Shown piece by piece: positions 59,422-64,000 of a DNA stretch of 64,000 nucleotides; position 1 is the first letter of the stretch, and every line of letters begins with the position of its first letter. Source of the DNA: Amanita rubescens. Taxonomy: Eukaryota > Basidiomycota > Agaricomycetes > Agaricales > Amanitaceae. Position numbers and translations under genes: made by a program. Location of the stretch: contig WION01000033.1 of the NCBI GenBank assembly GCA_015039365.1, forward strand, positions 62,001 to 126,000. The letters run 5' to 3'. The notes beneath the pieces were generated by a model. It saw only the letters and a list, made by a program, of their open reading frames with translations. It did no database searches and was not told the origin of the DNA.

Positions 59422-60298
59422 ATGGTCTTCACTTCCTTGTTTGTTAGCGTCCTGCTCGCCACGGCTGCTTTGGCAGCTCCGTCTACTCCCATCGAGTCTC
59501 GCGTTGCTCGTCGCAAGACCAGGCCCTTGCAGCGTCTTGCTAGCAACGGAAATAAGACTTCCAATGTGCAGTACAGCTCTAACTGGGCTGGCGCTGTCTG
59601 GGATACCTACCCTTCTGTTCGTTACGTTTACTGAGCTATGGATTTTAAAACAGTTGCTTACCTCATTTCATCTCGGTAGGGCACATTCACGGCCGTCACC
59701 GGGACCTTCACCGTCCCGACTCCCAGTTCCCCCGACGGTTCTGCGTCGGCCTGGGTTGGCATCGACGGCGACACATGTGGTAATGCTATCCTTCAGACCG
59801 GAATTGACTTCACCTATAATGGCGGTGTCTCGTATCAGGGTGAGTTAAATGTCGCAGGTCAAATAACCTCTTGCTCACCAACGCTCTGCTGAATTAGCTT
59901 GGTATGAGTGGTACCCTGATTACGCTTATAACTTCAATAACATTGCCATCAACTCCGGCGACGTCATCAAGCTCACGGTCACCGCCTCCTCCACAACGAG
60001 TGGTACGGCCGTGATCGAGAATTTGACCAACGGTCAACAAGTATCTCAGCAACTTTCATCTTCTTACGCACTTTGCGAACAGAATGCCGAGTGGATCGTT
60101 GAGGACTACGAGGAGGGTGGCTCGCTTGTTCCTTTCTGCGACTTTGGCAGTGTGGCCTTCACTAATGCCTATGCCACCACCTCCTCTGGTTCGCATATCA
60201 CTCCCAACGGCGCCACCATCATCGACATCGAACAGAATAACCAGGTCCTTACCAGCGTCTCCGAGAACTCTAACGGTGTCACGATCACATATCAGTAA
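59422..60298 (+). CDS. G1 (eqolisin) glutamic peptidase, copy B
   Basis: Three exons: 59422-59616, 59680-59839, 59898-60298; GT-AG introns of 63 and 58 bases; 251 aa. Signal peptide MVFTSLFVSVLLATAALA, short basic propeptide (RVARRKTRP), then the mature peptidase with the family landmarks YSSNWAGAV, GTFTVPTPSSPDGSASAWVG, LQTGIDF (catalytic Gln region), EWYPD and AEWIVEDYEEGG (catalytic Glu region). Secreted acid peptidases of this family (MEROPS G1; scytalidoglutamic peptidase, aspergilloglutamic peptidase) digest protein at low pH. Intact, in contrast to copy A. Confidence 0.92.
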
Positions 60299-60832
60299 AG
60301 GCACGGTGGTTTCATGGCCGAGCATAGATGGTATATTCTGTCGGGACTGGTTAAAGGATATAAAAAATGTAAAAAGTAACAGACTGGCTTGTTTTTGGAT
60401 CGGAAATTTGAATGTATGATCGTATTCTGCAGAACTTGCGGTGGTCGTTAGAGTCTGGTATTACCAAAGGTATCAAAGACACCACTCGCAATTCAAAGTC
60501 GAGATTGTGAATGATTCATTGAATCGGAATTTTGAAGCAATGGTCGTCAGAGTCTAGTTTCACTAAAGTTGAATGTCCAAATCATCGATTGGTAGTCCAA
60601 ACCCGTTGTTATAGTAGAACATAGTTGGCGTCAAACTGTGCGCAACAATCAATGGCAATACGGCTTTTACCCCCATAGTCATAGAGTTTGGAATTACGAC
60701 ATCGTGAACGGCGATCGATTTCGGAGTAATATCACCGTGACTCACCGTGACACTCAATTGGTAAACATCATCAAATAATACTAGCACACAAGCGCCCACA
60801 ACTGGTGAAATGCGCCACTCGAGGTATTGAAT

Positions 60833-62572
60833 ATGTCAGGCCTCTATCTCGAATGTTATCTCAATAACCATCGTCCGATTCTTCAACAGCCCGCGGTTAA
60901 AGTACGTCCTCTCGCTATATTTTATCACAGAAATCGTATCTAACGCCCTAACAGGACTTGCCACTCACCGAGTTAGGACCTGAGATCTCCGCAGAGCTCC
61001 AAGCATCGCTCAAAGTCAACGTATCAGATGGCTCTCAGTGTGCAGCATCTGCTAGGCTCTGGGAAACCCTTCTCGAAAACCGTCGCATACCTTATCTTCT
61101 GTTGAGAGTAGCGGATATGCGCTTTGCGCTCGGTAGCATGGTCACTGCTGTTCCCTTGTACCAAGAGGTGGGTTTACATGGATATTATGTTGTTGTCGAT
61201 TATTTCATGCATACCTCAAGTTACAACTGTTCTTGCATGATCGCCAGCTTGAGGCTTGGCTCAATTACGTCTTTGATGCCTTGACAAACGACATGCGAGA
61301 GCTGTGTGCGTGCGATTCTCAACTGTTTCAAAGACATTAATCTGTTAATGCTGAACACAGCAGATACGTATTCTTCGTTTTCTAGTTTCTCTGCTTGTCA
61401 ACTGTGGAGATCGGCCGCAAATGACACTTTTCCTTCTTGCAAACTCCCGTCAAAATGCGTGAAGTATATACGCGGTTTATGGGACGATTTAAATGATCCT
61501 ACACTTGCCATGCCTAGATACCTCAACATTTGCTGTCTGCAAACGAATCTCATGGAAGGTGTACTCCGTTTCAATGAATATGTCAGCGTCCTACGAGCGA
61601 TCGCTTGTACATTTCAATTGCTTACGATTGCTTAATACAGACCACAGTCCGATTGTTGAAAGTTGGGTTTAATGAAGGAATCGAGGAGGATGCCATTATA
61701 GGCGGTTCAGTGCGGAATGTTGCAGATGCGCTATCCATCCTTCAAGATACCCACCGGGTTAGGATTCTATGCCGCTTTACCTCTCTAATGCTTTTCTCAT
61801 GCGATGCACTTACGCACAGGCCATGAATGAAATTATCACTCTTGTCTCTTCCGGATCTTTCTTATTGACTGTGGAGACAATATGCCACCTCCACAGGATC
61901 TTGATGAACACGAGCAGAGTCTTGTTCGTTGGAGCGCAGAATAAAGGACGCATTTCCTATGTTAATGCAGGTATAACGCGCGGTACCACGTGCGCCAACG
62001 TTACAGTTGCAGGTTACAGCGGAATGCACCTTCAATTCTGTCCGTATGATCAGGTCGACGAAGAATTACACGTGTTCTGTGAGCGCTTCAACGTGTGTGC
62101 AATCTCGTTAAAATCTCAAATTACACCGTGTTGTAATACCGAATCTCTGAACAGAAACTCATCGCGCTAGACGACGTCGATCCTTTTGTTGCCGCTGCAT
62201 GGGTTACCCATGTCTTCATAACCATTCATCCATTCGATGTGAGGGTACTGTTACCAGCATCGACATTCACTGACCTCGTTTTCATTTTGTAGGATGGAAA
62301 TGGTAGACTATCCAGAATCTTGGCTTCAATCCCATTGTTGAAACATGGATTACCACCTCTGTGTATTCGACATTCGGATAAACTGACATACAACTTATCT
62401 ATCAATAGAGTAAGTCGATTTCGCGCGTTTTGTTCGATGTCATCCTGAACCTTGGAAGTTGAGGGCAGTTCGAGAGGGAAATTATCAACATTTGATATAT
62501 ATTCTCTACATGTCGACGCAAAGAAGTTTGATTAATTTAAGGCTACGTATCAATTCTGGATTTTATCAATAG
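60833..62572 (+). CDS. Fic-domain protein (predicted AMP-transferase)
   Basis: Nine exons: 60833-60901, 60955-61167, 61248-61305, 61361-61581, 61641-61757, 61820-62092, 62155-62238, 62293-62409, 62459-62572; all introns GT-AG; 421 aa with no break. The Fic catalytic motif HPFDDGNGRLSR is complete and is split by intron 7 between HPFD and DGNGR. Upstream are AIIGGSVRNVADALSILQDT, ICHLHRILM, CPYDQVDEELHVFCERFN and DPFVAAAWVTHVF, the usual helices before the active site. No signal peptide or transmembrane segment is seen. Expected reaction: transfer of AMP (or another nucleotide group) from a nucleotide to hydroxyl side chains of a protein; the target is unknown. No classical inhibitory (S/T)xxxE(G/N) helix was identified with certainty. 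Confidence 0.88.
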
Positions 62573-62979
62573 GATCACCTTGAATAAACAACGGTGTACC
62601 ATAGACATGTAGCGGTAATATATTGCTTTCCTCCTCTTATGGAGTCAACAACTCATGGCGCGAACTTCTTTCTTATCTGGTGAGTTTGAAAGACACCTGC
62701 AATTTTATTATAGTCTGTTGTCTCCCTGAACTGTTGCGGTTCGCTAGCATAAGCATCTTCCGAGGAAAAACAGGCAAGCGTCCTTTCTTGCAAGCCGGCT
62801 TAAGAGAGGTAGGAACGCACTTCTTGTCCCGCCATTCATTGCATCAAATAATGCCACGCGGAAAAATGAATAGTTCGACGTGCGCAGGAAAAAATAGGAT
62901 AAATCTGCCTTGTCCCAAAAGTACCATCCAGAGCTTTTGTTAGTGAAAATAATCCGATGTTTTCACACCAATGCGCAGG
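62573..62979. other. Spacer with possible upstream relic exons
   Basis: Open stretches here may belong to the decayed gene that follows, but I could not fix any exon. Confidence 0.35.
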
Positions 62980-63650
62980 GTATACAGCACCCGACAGGGG
63001 CAGACTGGGCCAATGTACTACTGGATATATTTAGCGCGACAAAATTAGAGCGCCGATCAATTGTACATGACAAGAATACGGCTATCTGGCTTCAAATTCA
63101 GCACATGGAAACGCCATATACTTGCGGCATAGTTCTTCTTACCTGTTCAACAATGTGCGGTTGTATATGTTGGCATTGGAATTGGGTCTGAGCACGGGGA
63201 TCACGGCCACTGACTCTGAAGGGCAACCTGCGCAAGTAGTAGCATCAGAGACTCCCTGGATCGTATGGTATCGGGGAATGCAGCAGCTTACAAGGCCTTG
63301 ATATATCATATCAGGAGATCGGAGGGCGCTTCCTCAGAGATACTTAGTCCATAGGTGTTCGCGCAAGTAGTTTAACGAAAGATGCCGAAAATGGTAAAAC
63401 GCCACGACCGCTCTATTTCCGTAAAGTATTCCTGGACGGAGAGAATGTCATTCGTGTGATTAAAAAAAGCGACAGAGAAGTGTAATGCCTTGGGGTTCTA
63501 TCGCGCCTCGACATGCGGAAGGTTTTATCACGAGTGATTTCACGTGCGTTTCCATTGAATGCTATTCTTGATTGCGTTAAACTTGATCTCACAGAAGCTT
63601 TCCTTTCTCCTGCAGGCACGATTGCAGAGAATCACATCTTTGTCGCGTGA
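62980..63650 (+). pseudogene. Decayed gene of unknown family
   Basis: Successive blocks read like one protein: ERRSIVHDKNTAIWLQIQHM, then FNNVRLYMLALELGLSTGIT and ETPWIVWYRGMQ, then AAYKALIYHIRRSEG, then FRKVFLDGENVIRVIKKSDR and LSRLDMRKVLSRVISRAFPL, ending at TGA 63648-63650. They lie in different frames (shifts near 63140 and 63285) and are cut by stops, including a TAA after KKSDREV. So this is a gene late in decay or badly damaged sequence. No domain recognised. Confidence 0.6.
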
Positions 63651-63716
63651 TAAGAACACCCTGCTCCAGTGGTATGGAGCCACAGGAGCCAAGACCGTGA
63701 AAATCGCATCTCCAGG

Positions 63717-63723
63717 TATAAAA
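63717..63723 (+). promoter_or_regulatory. TATA box, G1 peptidase copy C
   Basis: TATAAAA 76-82 bases before the ATG at 63799, at nearly the same spacing as in copies A and B. Confidence 0.75.
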
Positions 63724-63798
63724 TCAGAGGCGCTCAACGTCTGATTTCCAGCTCCCCACTCCTCCACCTCCATTCAGAGTGATATCGTATCATCTGTC

Positions 63799-64000
63799 AT
63801 GGTTTCCCTCTCCTTGCTCACTAATATGTTGCTCGTTGCCGTTGCACTCGCGGCGCCATCCAAGGATGTCCCAATCGAGTCACGTGTAGCTCGCCGTAGG
63901 AGCCAACCCTTGCGGCGCCTTGACACGCAGACCGCTGCTAGCAACGTATCGCACGTCCAGTACAGCTCAAACTGGGCTGGAGCAGTCTGGGATACCTATC
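63799..64000 (+). CDS. G1 (eqolisin) peptidase copy C, 5' part
   Basis: ATG 63799 with a signal peptide (MVSLSLLTNMLLVAVALAAP), basic propeptide (RVARRRSQPLRRL) and the start of the mature enzyme (VQYSSNWAGAVWDTY); runs off the right edge just before the expected first intron. More divergent from copies A and B than they are from each other, so an older paralogue. The part seen is intact. Confidence 0.88.
   Translation, partial: MVSLSLLTNMLLVAVALAAPSKDVPIESRVARRRSQPLRRLDTQTAASNVSHVQYSSNWAGAVWDTY

Larger units (their letters stand above)
58295..60872 (+). repeat. Tandem duplication, copy B
   Basis: Second copy of the 2.5-kb unit; it keeps the intact peptidase and runs into the real Fic gene. 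A run of 12 G at 59275-59286 replaces 5 G in copy A. A minus-strand frame at 58701-58991 (ELEREWTEEQARRSLAQRWR) is partly kept in copy A (55857-56170) and might be an exon of an unknown gene. The stretch 60299-60832 between the peptidase and the Fic gene shows nothing else. Confidence 0.9.

Noticed and set aside
1..64000. CRISPR arrays, bacterial operons, insertion sequences, rRNA genes
   Set aside because: None seen; gene structure is eukaryotic throughout, and no terminal inverted repeats with target duplications or rRNA-like stretches were recognised by eye.

Overview
The window reads as nuclear DNA of a basidiomycete fungus, most likely an agaricomycete. Genes are dense, face both ways and carry many GT-AG introns of about 44-65 bases, often with CTGA/CTAA-type branch sites. 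The gene content is typical of mushroom-forming fungi: a GMC oxidoreductase, F-box arrays, an ICMT-family methyltransferase, a STE7-type MAPKK, a Crinkler-type protein, an HNH protein, a Fic protein and G1 (eqolisin) peptidases. Most real genes are visible only after joining exons. I did this by hand from splice signals, frame and family knowledge; no alignment or database search was run.

Layout. 1-1700: a gene running off the left edge and a broken reading frame. 1795-4212: an intact 8-exon Crinkler-type gene whose 3' end holds tandemly copied exon-intron cassettes. 4854-5834: a two-domain secreted protein with one frame break. 5963-12439: STE7 MAPKK, a Ser/Thr-rich membrane protein, a small secreted peptide, farnesyltransferase beta (RAM1), and an ICMT-family methyltransferase divergent from RAM1. 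These genes belong to prenylation and pheromone signalling. 12557-17685: three intact F-box genes produced by tandem duplication that also copied the 3' end of the ICMT gene. 18462-19736: a multi-pass membrane protein. 22015-26046: a 13-exon GMC oxidoreductase and a Them6-like thioesterase. 26047-32477: a gene-poor stretch. 32478-35262: an uncharacterised 191-aa gene and a divergent aldo/keto reductase. 37506-42505: a 13-exon gene for a 1435-aa YML020W-like alpha/beta-hydrolase. 43018-46850: a long low-complexity coiled-coil protein with several frame breaks. 46969-47755: a secreted protein with 38-residue repeats.

49010-53612: two copies of a block of about 1 kb with a small lectin-like gene, one intact and one dead, flank an HNH-family gene. 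55406-60872: a tandem duplication of about 2.5 kb gives one dead and one intact G1 peptidase; a third copy starts at 63799. A complete nine-exon Fic-domain gene (60833-62572) begins inside the second duplicate, and the duplication carried a stub of its first exon upstream. A decayed gene lies between it and the last peptidase.

Themes: (1) prenylation and pheromone-pathway genes clustered around a divergent RAM1/ICMT promoter; (2) recent local duplication with chimeric and decayed products; (3) predicted nucleic-acid or protein-modifying effector-like proteins (Crinkler, HNH, Fic) scattered among duplicated secreted-protein genes; (4) several single-base frame breaks at short homopolymers in otherwise well-preserved genes, which could be assembly errors or real lesions.
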